Assembly: GCF_041381155.1 (NCBI RefSeq)
Contig: NC_091139.1
Coordinates: 7,192,383-7,256,382 of the forward strand
Source of the DNA: Argopecten irradians
Taxonomy: Eukaryota > Mollusca > Bivalvia > Pectinida > Pectinidae
Direction of reading: 5' to 3'
Length of the DNA stretch: 64,000 nucleotides
In this document: one piece after another, positions 23,601 through 36,200 of the stretch
Layout: each line of letters begins with the position of its first letter
How positions within the stretch are numbered: position 1 is the stretch's first letter
Made by a program: the position numbers and the translations under genes
Notes under the pieces: generated by a model
Seen by the model: only the letters and a program-made list of their open reading frames with translations
Told to the model about the DNA's origin: nothing
Database searches by the model: none

Positions 23601-25221
23601 CTGTAGATATTTTTAAAAGAAATATGAACACCCAATACATCATTGAGCTGTAGGGCTTTTTTTCAGCCTGATTTGGGGCCGAATTTCGACACCATTCCCC
23701 ATGGCAAATCTTCTTAATTTTTCCCAATTCAAGCATTAAATTTCCCAAAATCAAAGTTTATTGAAGACTATCCAAAAACATTGCATGAACTTAGTTGGTT
23801 AAGGCTTTAAATATTTGTGAATTGGCTTCAGAAAAGTATTTTCATGTTCGATCATCAGTGTTGGGAATCGGTTGAAATTTCATGGTCGATCATCAGTTTT
23901 TTTTAACCAATCAATGATTACATAGATTATAATCGATTATTTTATTCCTTGATGTATAAACAAGTCTCATATAAAAAAATTTCTTCAAAGGCTTACGATC
24001 GCGAGGCCCTCTGTACTGTATTGTTTTCATGTCGCTTATTTTCTTCACAAATCCTGCTCACCTGAACGTTTATATTACTACGTAGTGCTTATGTGCTCTT
24101 CAATTCGTCTAGTAGACGCATAAAATTTGAAATAATACGAGTGGCAACCACATACAAAGGAATGATTTTAACAAGTTGGCTATGATTTTTTTGCATATTG
24201 TACTGATCAGCTAATTTTATACGTTGGTTTATCATGGTCTCATAAAATTCCGACGAAACTCGATTACAGGTTTCTTACTCGATTAATTGATCAAATACCT
24301 CGACCTAACTATACTCGACGAACTTGATTAATTGGAACACCACTAACATAAACTACACTGGAAATAAAAAGTCTTATTTGTTATGCTTTATTTCATATTT
24401 CATAATTTTCCCTAAATCTTGGTTTTGTTGTACATTTTCCAAAATTCAAAGCCACGGGCCCCATTCCCAAAGGAATGAGAAAAGCTCGGAGCTGTATAAT
24501 GATACCTTTGCAAATTTTAGCGTTTCGATTTACGTTCTAGTAATCTGTAAACTGAAGTATATGCCATATAAAATGTATAGCAGCCTACAGATTATTCTGC
24601 TTTTAATCAAATATTAATTTTACTCTAGATCTTTCTAATAAAAATATCTTGTGATGGGAAAAAGATTTCCTCTAGATAATATGATACAAAATTAACGGCA
24701 ATCGCAGCATTTGAAGTAAATATAAACTTACTCATCGCCAGCATGAAGAGCTGTCAAAACTGACTCATCTACTTCCAACAACTTGACAGCATCATTGTCC
24801 AACTCCTCTGAGAAGTAGATGCTCTGGATAGCGGGCTTTACCTCATCTGGGTCGATTTTGGCATATTCCATTACCTGTTTTATATCCTCTAAAGACCTAC
24901 ACAATAGATTATATTATTGTAATATGTGGTCTATAAAGATGCACCACCGCCGACTGAGCATAAAGATATTCATTGACCAATTGGTAAAGTTAAATAAGAT
25001 GTTTTGGGCAGGTCATGAATCTCAATCTGAATTCTGATAACAACTTCCAATGGCGAGATATTGCCTGATTATTTACACAGTAATATGGGTTCAAAATTGA
25101 ATACCTGTCGTGAAATAATCATTAATATAAATAAATACGATTTAAAATTGGCACCGACACTTGTCATTGTTTAAAATTACCTCAGATCGCCGCTGTTTAC
25201 ATTGTCCATTTCGGTGTCCAT
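17613..25221 (-). CDS. DSCC1: DSCC1, sister chromatid cohesion protein DCC1
   Basis: Eleven exons: 25181-25221, 24732-24896, 23435-23600, 22409-22543, 21304-21394, 20612-20750, 20279-20367, 19469-19545, 18727-18804, 18256-18404 and 17613-17721. They join in frame to 412 residues (human 393). Recognisable blocks are VVIRGEKTEGAVLC and KTYDIKEAEISN (human SLVIRGDKDEQAVLC), YTFQDLLNLVQASEAEI, GHWRVLHFDF, EDKICRFFAELC, FNLQEFLSVWEQSVPTGM, REKWTLDEISPFI and the end LLLKYARSSLQNGIKVFNSR. DCC1 forms the alternative clamp loader CTF18-RFC with CHTF18 and CHTF8, loads PCNA and supports sister chromatid cohesion in the nucleus. All junctions are gt-ag except the last intron, where a GC donor (attcg/gcaagt) is the only one that keeps the frame. 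The start is the first ATG after an E2F/ETS-like promoter. Two junctions carry tandem duplications (listed separately). Confidence 0.95.
18771..18975 (-). repeat. Tandem duplication of an exon start and its acceptor in DSCC1
   Basis: The first part of exon 18727-18804 with its acceptor (plus: ctcccaaaccgacaggaact ... taaactgtcaaaaac) is repeated at about 18848-18895 (cccaaaccgagaggaactct ... actgtcaaaaatcaaaac), and a weaker third trace lies at about 18920-18950. The intron thus holds one close decoy copy of the 3' splice site and one decayed copy. Confidence 0.65.
19629..20080. repeat. Hairpin-headed intronic element in DSCC1
   Basis: At 19629-19654 gatatgaaggaaagggtatt and at 19691-19717 the near reverse complement (gggtagaatatccctatcct and on) form a hairpin with about 25-bp arms and a 36-base loop. 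The following 360 bases look like repeat DNA, ending near a second cluster of atgaaagaat strings. An open frame through it is not host-like. The family is not identified. Confidence 0.4.
21950..22314 (+). mobile_element. TTAA-flanked MITE, copy 1
   Basis: The ends are TTAAAGATGCTCCACTGCTG and the inverse ctgtcggcggtggagcatct plus TTAA, with TTAA on both sides. Five such elements (here, 36918, 47114, 49509, 58693) share this design, 340-380 bp and no coding capacity. TTAA targets are the hallmark of piggyBac-type transposition, so a non-autonomous piggyBac relative is inferred. This copy sits in a DSCC1 intron. Confidence 0.75.
22673..23459 (-). repeat. Minisatellite grown from the 3' end of DSCC1 exon 3
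   Basis: About 22 units of roughly 33 bp (plus: ggcctgttacccatttacct plus gtgtttaattgac). Read on the minus strand each unit is the end of exon 23435-23600 and its donor: exon gatcgtcaattacagacag/gtaaat versus unit gccgtcaattaaacacag/gtaaat. The array starts at the junction itself, the last exon codons being the first unit, and continues into the intron, so the real donor is followed by some twenty near-copies. Confidence 0.8.
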
Positions 25222-25243
25222 GTTGATGTTGTCAAAATGTAAC

Positions 25244-25265
25244 TCCCGCCAATTTAACCGGAAGT
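25244..25265 (-). promoter_or_regulatory. E2F-like and ETS-like sites upstream of DSCC1
   Basis: Just upstream of the DSCC1 ATG the minus strand reads TTGGCGGGA (E2F-type, plus 25244-25252), next to accggaagt (ETS-type, 25257-25265). Both are typical for replication and cohesion genes expressed in S phase. The motifs are seen; regulation is inferred. Confidence 0.5.
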
Positions 25266-25269
25266 TAGA

Positions 25270-26494
25270 TCGTTAACTAATAAACCAACTGAGTGCCGGA
25301 CATAGCCGAAACAGAGCCCCGGACACAGTCGAAACTTCACTTCAAACTTCACAAAGTAAACATCATCTATCTGAAAATCTAGCGTCTGAAACTGATATTA
25401 TGTCTGTGAAATCAAATGATTCACTGATTATTAGTCTAATGTCACACTGCATGTTTTTTTTTTAATTTAGTAAAACTATTCGGATATTATAAGAAAATAA
25501 ATAAAATCAGCTATAGGCCTACATCAGAAACATATATAAATGTTTCTGCCTACATGTAAGTCTTTTGTATCGATTTTACGTACGTCTTTTACTTGTATTT
25601 TACTCCGTACATAAAATGTGATCCTTTTTTATGATTGTAAACAAACGAGCCATAGTAAATATGCTGTAATAAAATACCAGGCACGTGCAGCTACATGTAC
25701 CATAGACCTTGTACTCCCGTGCATCCACCTCATTTTTGTGGTAAAAACTGAATCGGATACGTTTTTACACAAAATCTATGAGGAATTATCCTTTTAGCTG
25801 CATCGCACATTATAGTGCCATTGTATTGAAAATTTGTTATATGGAAAACCAAAGGCAAGTCATGATATATATATGTATAAAATATTTCAATATTTAGAAA
25901 GAACGATTTTAGATGCTATATTAATGAAGTAAATTAGTTTAATTCTGGTGGTACATGTATGTTTCTTTCAAGCACAGGTGCATAATATACCAAGGTGTAA
26001 TCAAAGCTCCCTAAACCCTGATTGGTCTTCCCGTATTTTTACCCTGATGCAAAAATGTAGAATGTTACAGTGTACTGATAATACACTTACATCTATATTT
26101 GTCTGTTTCCTCGTTGGTGGATGGATCGGATGTCCCTTAATTATATATAATTGCTAGGTGACTTCTAGACCTCATAGAAGTAATTCCGTGTCTTATGCGG
26201 TATGAGTGACTAGTCGGCGGTGAGCTGACAAGTGAGCTTGAAATATGTTAGGTGATGCTGAATCGGTTAGTGAGCTGAGTGGAGTAATGGTGTGGAATTA
26301 GATATGAGAGGGTGTCTGATGGTGAGATTAATAGAGAGAGTATGAAGGATAAATGACTAGAAAAATAGACTATTTTGTAGAAAAATAGACTATTTTGAAA
26401 ATATCGCTGTATCTGTCATCATTGTTGTTGGATATTGTGTTAGATTATGAACATTTATTTATTTACTGATGGTTATCCTAAAGCACGGATTAAA
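25270..26494. other. Intergenic region upstream of DSCC1
   Basis: No gene was recognised. The sequence is AT-rich, with simple motifs such as two adjacent copies of agaaaaatagactatttt near 26360-26395. Confidence 0.45.
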
Positions 26495-26671
26495 TCATAT
26501 TCTGAATACACCTACCACAATGTCTAGAAATGCAGGGACGGAAATCCTGATATCAAAAGCTGAGTCATAGTCCACTCGTAGAATTTGATCTGGATTCCTA
26601 AATTGTTTGAACTGTCCCTGAACAAGTTTGTCTGGAGGGGATTCGACAGGGAATAACAGTTCATCCACATT
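26495..26671 (-). pseudogene. Orphan coding-like fragment
   Basis: One minus-strand frame of about 58 codons reads like conserved protein: it contains NVDELLFPVESPPDKLVQG, QFKQFRNPDQILRVDYDSAF and DIRISVPAFLDIVVG before a stop. A donor-like sequence (attgtg/gtaggtg) lies near the end. There is no acceptor at the start, where the frame is closed by a stop, and no partner exon was found nearby. I do not recognise the protein. It could be a stray exon of a truncated gene or a captured fragment. Composition and residue order look unlike chance. Confidence 0.45.
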
Positions 26672-26699
26672 GTTTCAACCATGACTATGCCCCTTTTAG

Positions 26700-27800
26700 A
26701 ATAATAAACTCGAGACAAAATAATGATCAATGTATATACATTGTATATTGATTTTTTAATGTTCGCGATTTTCCAATAATAATTGAAAATGGATATTTTC
26801 CATATTCAATGTACACAATGTTTTCGGGAGACTGAGTTACATTGATGTTGGAACATATGTGGCATCAGAGACACCAAGCAACACGCTCCATGCAGTAGAA
26901 GTCCCAAAAGAACACGCATTGTAATTGACATTGCAGCCATACAGCTGTGCCCTACTATTTCATGCAGTAAATAGGTTTTACATCGCCTATGGAACTTTGG
27001 TATTCATGCTGCACGACAGCGGACAAAAAACAGTTGGCAACGATACGGTGACCATGGAAACCAGCTATAACACTGTTCACAGTGTCTAGTGGAACAGCAG
27101 TAGATCGACTGTAGGTGAGCAAAACTACTTTTATAGACCCTACTTATTGTACATAATTTGTTGGTTTTTTTTTTTCAATATAAACTTCACATACGCCTCA
27201 ATGTTGTGTCAATGTGCAATGGTTGACTTCGTCAAATCTTTCAATTGTTGTTAGATAATCTATTAGTTTTTGCAAAAAAAATAAAAATGGAAAGTGTTAA
27301 CGATATTTCAGATCAAAGCAGAACTTTTTCAGTAAGCTAGATTTTCACACAGTGAGAGAAACTGATTTTTATACGGAGAGTAAAGTTTTTTTTTTCAATG
27401 TTTCTATTATAAAAAGAGACATTTTTTTTTAAATTAAAGAGTAGTTTATGGTCTATATCATCATGGTAATACTACCCACCAGACATTGTAAAGGTACGGT
27501 ATGTGCCACAATTGGGTGAACTGTTGAACAATCTATCCTTACTTCAGTAATTTAATGAAAACCACATGTTTTGATGAATAAATAATAGCTGTGAAAATCT
27601 TTCTACGTCACGGAGAAACATGTATGAAGCTTCAGAAACTTTTGCAACAATATAGAATTTAGCACTTCAATAGATATTGCTTTTTATGCGTTATGTATGT
27701 TTAGATAAAACAATTATAAAAGGAAAAGTCGCTCTATAATTACTAGTATCATTGTAAAAATTTGAAATGAAAAGGTAGACCACAACTTAGCTTCATAGTT
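26700..27800. other. Intergenic, nothing recognised
   Basis: AT-rich sequence with poly-A/T tracts; no exon, RNA gene or repeat could be supported. Confidence 0.45.
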
Positions 27801-27803
27801 TGA

Positions 27804-27950
27804 CCTATCCTCGATACTCCGGGGGTTACTATCACTGACATTATATCCACCCCTGGACAACCTCATAGTAAAACTGGAGGCAGATATACTAGATAGTCCA
27901 GGGATGGTCATAACGTCAGTGATAGTAACACCTGGAGTATTAAGGATGGT
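27804..27950. repeat. Imperfect inverted repeat, 57-bp arms
   Basis: The arm 27804-27860 (contains ggttactatcactgacatta) pairs with 27894-27950 (contains taacgtcagtgatagtaaca) at about 80%, around a 33-base spacer. The open frame across it is a by-product of the palindrome. It may be a relic of a mobile element. Confidence 0.55.
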
Positions 27951-28577
27951 TTTGACCCCGTGCATGTAGTCTCTGTTCCGCATTGTAGACGGACTTATAA
28001 TGATATTTGGCAATAATGCTAAAATCATTTCGAACTCTTACTCTATGCGTTGTAAGTTTTGTAATTCTTAAAATATTGGTAACCTTTGGTGGTGGATCGC
28101 GAGTATGAACATTACGGCATATATATATATATATCACCACAGTCACTACCGTTTAACTACTCTCGTTGTTAGCGATTGGTTGGTTGATTGATGAGAATTA
28201 TAGATATTGCGATAAATTGGATGATTCAATGAATTAATTGTTCAGTCAATGATGATGAACTGGAATCTTCGTCTGATACAATTCAGGTCAGGTTAATGAC
28301 AGTTTAAATACAATTTCCAAATTGAGATAAATCTGGTTAAAACTAACATAACAAAATCTTATAGAATTCTGACAGTATTCCATTCTCCACCTACTTGTAC
28401 AGTTCAAAGAAGATATAGCCACAGGTTTTGCAGAAATGAGAAATGAAAATTTCACTAATCATGTGATGAAGCTTACCTTGCTATGAACAACAGGGCCATC
28501 GATAACTGTCATACTATAAACTGAATCCTTTGATTTGATTTATACAATTGTACTGCAACCCTGAGCTATTAAAACTT

Positions 28578-28790
28578 GGTTTGTTTCTTTTAACGTACTA
28601 TTAACAGCCAGAGTCATGTCAGGACGTTCCAGGTTTATTGGTGGAGGAAAGCCGGGGTAACCGGAGCAAAACCACCGACAAGCGGTCAGTACCTGGCAAC
28701 TGCCCCATGGGGCATCCCGCATTCCAGAGGTGGAAGGCTTGTGGTAATATGTCGGGACATATTAACCATTTGGCCTCCGCGGCCCCATAC
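28578..28790 (-). mobile_element. tRNA-derived SINE, minus strand, copy A
   Basis: Read on the minus strand it runs from a tRNA-like head (ggccgcggaggccaaatggt) through gccaggtactgaccgcttgt to the tail ctggctgttaatagtacgtt. A better preserved copy lies at 53460-53690 and a third at 58528. The head is worn: its A- and B-box are altered. Confidence 0.65.
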
Positions 28791-28799
28791 TCTATTATA

Positions 28800-30274
28800 A
28801 CACGTTAGAAGATGCAATAGGGGAAGATATATGAAGGTGCGTCACCATGATATACAATACATTGTATTCATTTGAGAAAAGACAAAATCAGCAAGTGTAG
28901 ATAAAGTCTAGGACCCGTAACTTTATTAGAACAACATAAAACTTAAAAAAGTGACATTATAATACCGATATGTGAGTATCAGACAGGGGTTAAGTGAAAT
29001 TAATATACATGTGATATCAAATAAACAACCTACCGTCAACATAGAGTAAAGTACATGTATATATATTGTCGAATCTATAATCGATTTAATTTGAAATCCA
29101 AAATTGAAAAATGGAAACAGATTATCATGCAAGCCCATAGACTTGTTTTTTAACCTAATCATTACGTTATCAAATTGTTGAAATATTGTTTATTTTTATA
29201 TTTTCAAATAAATGAACTATATGAAGTTGATATTAACTGAGAAAGGAAACATTTTTATCTAAATTTTCTTTCAAGATATTCACGCTATTGAAAACAAAAG
29301 TTAATAGTACGCTAAGCGTAGCTTGTCAAGCCTTGTTGTTTAGAAGCTACGTACATCTACATGACAATAAACTTCATTCATAAAATAATTGGAAAATGAA
29401 ATGAATTCACTATTTGCCCAGTGGTACTTTATTCATGCTTTTTTATTGTATCTTCCATATATCATAATTCTAAAAGGGTTCTTTGGAAAAAATACAAATG
29501 TCTTTATCTTTTAATTCACTTTTTTATTATTTGAAGTACGAGTGTTCTTTATTATATCATTTAATTTAAAAATACTGAATTAAAAAAAAGAAACGCTGGA
29601 TGCTAAAATAATCTTAAAAGTGCAAATGTATATAAAAAGACACCTTGTCAAAAATCAAACAATTTTTGACTGGAAGGTTCGGATTACAATGTATTTGGAT
29701 TTGGCACACAGAAAATAAAAAATGGAGGATACTTTCAGTACAGTTGATATATCATAGCAAATGAAAATGTATAACAAATATTTTGCGTATCAGCGTATAT
29801 GTATGGATGATCTTGATACGCATATATTAAGAATCTCTCTCGTTTTAAAACGGAATAGATCTACCGAAGTTTCTCAACATAATGTCATCACAGTTATACT
29901 TATGAACGATTATAACGTACCCCACTTTATACATTATGTTTTCTGTGTTTAGCCTCCAAATATTGACAACCATTTGTTGAAAATCATTTATGAATCGTTC
30001 CGGATGGTAATATATCAATCCACTAGGATAATGCCATTTGTTCTGATAACTAAAACACTCGAGGAAAATGATGACGTCATATGTGTGATGTAGCAGACGT
30101 TGCCATGATTTAGAGACGTGATGAACACACTGATACATATAAGTACTTCCCATTTGTTACGTCACAGTATTCTTTATACATCTGTAGTGCGGTTTTGTAC
30201 TTGCTCCTGCTGATGAATAATGCTTCCCTGAATCAACACATGTGTCTATGATATTATGTCATAAATAGTGCCAC
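28800..30274. other. 3' flank of DEPTOR
   Basis: AT-rich, no exon recognised. It probably includes the DEPTOR 3'UTR just below 30275, but no poly(A) signal could be chosen with confidence. Confidence 0.4.
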
Positions 30275-33200
30275 TCACACATTATTGACGTCACGTCTGT
30301 GTGTTAGAACTGTGATGTCAAGAACATTTTCGTTTGACATTATAGTCCTTCCAACATCTTTATGGTTTTTTCGTAACACGTTCACACAATTTACTGCGTA
30401 CACATACTGTCGCACCTGTGGATAGAAAAATTAATAAAAATACTTCTATCACTTAATAATTTATTTTGTACAATGTATATGTCATTGTAAATATTCTACC
30501 TGTGAATATACGAAACAATAACAAGTATTGCAAATGGTGTAACCCATCAATTTGGTTACCAATATCACTTTAAGTACGTGTTGTTTGCAAATAGGTATTT
30601 TCTATCAAGTAGATGAAATATGTTTTTCTTATTTTCTGATACTTGCCATACGTTAAAGTTATATGAGTCATATTTTTCATACTCACGAATCAAGATAATC
30701 TTTTAATACGTCATTCACTACCAAAAGTTACTCACATTTCGAAAATTACAGTACTTTCAATGCATTGGTTTTAATTTTACAAGAACAAATAAGAGAAATT
30801 AAATAACCCGTCGTCATACCTGCGCACAATAGATGTAAACAAACATGTAGACGAACACGTTGTGTTAATGTTATTTTGGGCTGAAGAAGGCCCTATAGTG
30901 GCTGAATATATATTCCATAGAAATGATTTTGATTTTAGTTTGAATTTATTTTGACCTTTTATTTCAGATTATTAATACACTATCTTTATACCGTTTTTAC
31001 CTCATTATATATTAGAGAAGAAAATAATTTTTGCAGTACTGCCATATGTACATATGATATATATAGTGAAGCGAAATGAGTACCTACGGTCAGACCACGA
31101 AGCCAAATTGTGGTTTGCGATTTCATGTCACATTTTTACATTATAATTAGTAATTGTAAAGTGATTTCTGAACGTATTTTCCCATCTAAACATACATAAG
31201 TTATAAATAAACAACAATGTTACAGTACATAATTTCTGTGTTTATAAAACATCTGCAGCCATTTGAATGATTTTCACGGCTTAATTCACCAAACCTTATG
31301 GATTTCAATAGATTAATGAAGAAAAAAAGGTTACGGCACATAAATTTTCTATCAAGTAGAAGATTTATTTTTATTTTCTTGTAACACACTCAGTTAAGCA
31401 TTCTGAGAATACATACATATATGTAAAACTTATGTTATAAAAACATTATCATATATGATGACCATAATGGATTTCCTTACCTTCAGTCCCGCCGAGGCGG
31501 CAGGACCGGTGGGATCTACCGTCTGGACGTAGGTAGGACCATCACCTCGTAACACAAACCCGTAACCCACGGAGTCACTGATAATCTGAAACACAATATA
31601 AAATGCTAGTTAAATTGATGTCACTGGTAATCTACAACAGGATTCAAAATTGTAGTTAAATTGATGTTACTTTTGACGTGAAAATGGTACGAAAGTTTAA
31701 AAAAAAAACTGTTTCCTGTTGTTAGTATAAAGTGGGGTGTGTTGCTTGGTGTCTTCGGCGGCATGCTTCAGTGATATAGCACTATAAACGGGGCAATAGT
31801 TCCACTACACAACACGAATAAACCACAGTCTCCCAAAACACGCACCTCGCATTTCACATAAACAGATTACCACATACATTGTATACGGGAGGTCTTCCTG
31901 AAATGACCTTGGTGGTTAATAGGACGAAGACATAATAAACCAAAAAAAAAAAAGATTTGTTACCCTTACTCTAATTCTGGCTTCGTTTCGTTGGACAGTT
32001 CTACGGATAATTGTTCTTGTTCAATCTTGATAGCATACGACTATTGATATCAAGTACGTATTTGCAAATTACCCATTATGCTTTATCCACTAAAATCACT
32101 ACAGATTATTTTTAATTCATTACAAGAGAGAGACATTGGCCAAACTATAAATGTAACCGTTATTCAGCGATTTGCTACTGGAGATATGTATCTTAAAAAT
32201 CAAAGACTTTGAGTTGAAATTGATATAGACAGTAACACCGAGGGATTTAAAGATAGTTACACCAAAATCTCTGGCGTTTCGAAATCCTAGATACAGAGGA
32301 GAATCTTAGCAAATGCAATCTAACAGCTTATGCAGAAGAGTGCATATAAAATTATATCCTGCAAAAAAAAAATAAAAAAAAATAAAAAAATAAATAAATA
32401 AAAAAGAATCAATAAATAAAATGGAAATACATTTGTATTTAGCATAACTATTTTAATCATTTCCCCTTATTTGACAAGACTTCGATTATCTTCAGTATCA
32501 AGACTTTTTTTCGTCATAAAATTTATGCAATGAAAACCTTTCAAAACTCCTAAATGTTAGATATTGCGTCAAGGTGACAATAACTACATTTAATTCCGAT
32601 TATTTTTCGTCCAACCCGTACGCATGCCATATTTCAGCAATATAAGAGTTATAGGTCCATCGGTGACAGTAACGTGAGTCTTGTAACCTATCAGCACTAT
32701 GAAGTGATACTCAGGTAAGCACGTCACCAGGAAGACAGTACACAAGAGTTATTGTGTAATTATATGACCTAGCACTGACCATAACCTATCATTGACGGAT
32801 GACCTATGTAAACCTAAATAACCTTGAAAGCGAAATACTTCGGTACAGTCCTCTCCTATTTCTAAAATTGAAGATCGTTGGAGCATCATTATCTGGCATT
32901 CAAAATTGTATACATAATTTAAAAAATTATATACTCCTAAATGCTTTAACTTGACCAATATACTGTAAAAGTGATTATTGTGCTGAAGTCCAATTTTAGC
33001 GCAAAAAACCTGTTAGCGCAGTAGCTGTATATCTATGGCGCTGTAATCTCGGCGCAATGATATTTCAGCACAGTATTTCTAGCACTAAAATAAGATTACG
33101 CTAAAAATATGCACGTTTTAAATAACATATTCTTCAACAACACGTATATTTACACATTAATGAAGCTATGGGACTGAAAACAAGTTTCAATCATAAATAG

Positions 33201-36200
33201 AATTAATACAATAGTTTTCAGTGGAAAAGTATGTTTAAAATATCACTAATAGACCCAACAAGCTATAAAAATATTCCATATCGTATTATATGATACGGCG
33301 TATACTTTGCAGTTGGATTATATACATGTGTATATACCTTTGGTTGGTAAACAAAAGTCACATCATATGCTATCTTTAGATGTTATCAAATTGTGCCTTG
33401 TCATCTAGATAATACAGCCCCACAATCAGATGTATTGGGGACATCCGGGGTGTGTTGGGTGACCAGTTCACAACTGTTTATAGATAAAGAAGGAAAATCC
33501 CAAGTGGATAACAGTAATGTATATTTCATCATTCAGTGGTAAACAGTCCAAATACGTTTATAAATCTAAATAATGTCTGCACCGTTCCGTAAACTATTAT
33601 ATAGGGATGGATGTTTTATCAGATTGCTTCATATCTACAATTTTCAATACAGTAGTGATATATAAATCAAAATATGGTCCAGCTCATATCTGAGTGCTTA
33701 TCATTAAATACATGATACATTTTGTTTCATTATCAATGCTGCTTGATGTTTAATATCTTCGCGCAAATGATTATGAGGATCGATGTCCAGGAGACATCAG
33801 TCAAAGTTCATAGCAGAACGGCGGCTGTCACGGAGACACCAAAATCTCGGGTGATGGACGAATGACAGATTTTTATATTGAAGTGCAAACAGGATGTTCA
33901 TTAATGTGACACTATATCAGCTAACACCTTATGAGGACAAATCCCTACTTATACCCCCGCTGCACAAATTTAGTAATAACTCTATCAATAGGGGGTATTG
34001 CAGAGCCCTATATACTTTACTCAACTCCTCTTTAAGTCCGGGTTTTGTCTACCATAATTTATCAAAATCTGTCCAGTGGTTTTAGAGGATTTTTTTCCGG
34101 ACAAAGTTGTGTCACAGACATAGACGGACAGACGGACAACCCGACTCCATCCAGTATGACACCCTCCCTTTAACTTCGTTGCGGGGGTATAACGAGTCAA
34201 CGACAGCTACCGTTATGGGGGACATCAAGAGACCACCTACAAAAATGTATTCTGTCAGCCTTCTCTGATCTATCAAAGTTAACCGATAGATGTACTTCCC
34301 TTTGTTTCACTCTGACAGTTCACGAAGGGGAGCGACTAAGATAGATGAGAACACTTCAACGACGAAACTGCAAAAGAACTCAGTGGAATGGTAGTATAAA
34401 AAGGGAAAATATAAAATCTTAGGGAAGTAAGTTTTGTTGCTGTTTGGAAGGAAGTACCCTTTCTTTGAAGTATTGACACTATGATACTTACTCTCATTCT
34501 ATGTTTGATGTATGGCGTGTCTAGTGATTCCAGTTCGTCTGCTGTGGCCTGCCGTAACATTACTGTAATTAATGATAAATCGCCATAACTCATAAATACG
34601 ACTGAATTCATCAATTTTCCAAATATTTAAAATTCTAAATCGTTTTGATGTAATTAAAAAAAGTTACAATGTATACGATGATGAAATATGCAAATTGATG
34701 AAGATGTAATTTATTCGATAGCATATTCTTCAAACCGAAATAATTTTTACAGTCCTTATTTTGTAAGCTATTGAAGTTGCTCTTTTGCTTTCGCAGTTTT
34801 GATGGACCTATAGCCATCAATAAAACGAAATATAATACATTTTATTGTATATTGAAACATGAATTGTTATCATTCTTTTAAGACTAATCACGACCATATC
34901 AACCCTCAAACTAGTTTGAATTTGGAAGTTCCAGACAACCAATAAAAGTATCCACATTTATTTCATGTGAGATAGTTAATGTGAGAAATATGAGTAAATG
35001 TCCAGCTGCATTTCGTTATACAGTAAATACCAATATATCTATCCAGCAGATCCTACCTGATTTTGGAGCGTTTAGCTCCCTAGTGTCGATGCCTTGTTCA
35101 TTGTCGGAGGACCAGGAACCAGACCCACTCCGATCGAATGAGCCGGTATAGACATCGTCTCTATCCTCCTTATCTATCAGCAGAATACAAGCACATACAT
35201 CAGCTAGGCTATTTATAGTGAAATCTTGTATCAACTTTCAATTATTACTAAATATGCTTTATCAAAATCTTAAAATAACCTTAAAAGCCAACAAATACTT
35301 CAGATACAGAAACTAAAACTAAGCTGAACGGAACCAATTTCTAAAAACATCGTGCAGATATAGATGTATATTTCAAGGAAGCAGTCAAACCTGTCAATAA
35401 AGACCACCCAAGGGGAAAGGAAAAGTGGTCTCTATAGTCAAGTGGTCTACTTGCACAGGCCGATTGCGTTATAAATGGCCATTTGAAGTTCTAAGAAAGT
35501 GGTTTTAATAGGCAAGTGGTCCTTATAGAGAGGTGGTCACTAAGTCAGGTTTCATTGTAAATATATCATTGAATATCAAACTTAATGTTTTATTTAATGT
35601 TTATATGATGATATTATTTATGAAAGAGTATTTACGAATGAAACTTAATGTTTTATTTTCAATGAGAATAAATTATCAATGACAGTATACGTACGAGTGA
35701 TAGGCTTTGGCATCACAGAATGTTCATCGTGTGAATCCACAGAGAAGGACAGTCTGACTGGGGAGAGACGACTCATTGTGGCCGGTAATTTAAACACATC
35801 AGAGAGAACACGTCGACGATCAAAGTCGATAGAGAATTGGTAAAAGAGAGATTCAGCATTCCTAAAGTGATGATCGTCTGTCACTGAAATGGAAACCTCA
35901 ATTTTTACAAACTAGAGAACTTTAATACAAAGGCAAGTTCATTTATGTTTTTCAAAAAGCATCTTTTTGCTGTTTTAATGATCTACTACAGTGCCAAATA
36001 TCTTCATAAGAGCGCCATAACATGTAATATTTGAAAAGATTATCAACAGATTTTAAAGAATGCTTGGCGTATTTTGAATAAGTCGATGGTTTTTGAAAAT
36101 AAGCCTACCAAAAAATATAAGCCACGGCTTATGATCGAGATTTTAGGGGATTTTGATGGGTTATAGATTTTGAGAAGGTTAAGAAAGCTTATGAACGAGT

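Noticed and set aside
27714-28028. A 104-codon minus-strand frame that might be a DEPTOR or unknown exon
   Set aside because: It spans an inverted repeat with 57-bp arms, has no clear splice sites, and the DEPTOR reading frame is complete without it.
33950-34192. Possible LTR because of terminal repeats
   Set aside because: The ends are inverted, not direct, and there is no primer site or coding part; it is a MITE. No retrovirus-like element could be supported anywhere in the window.
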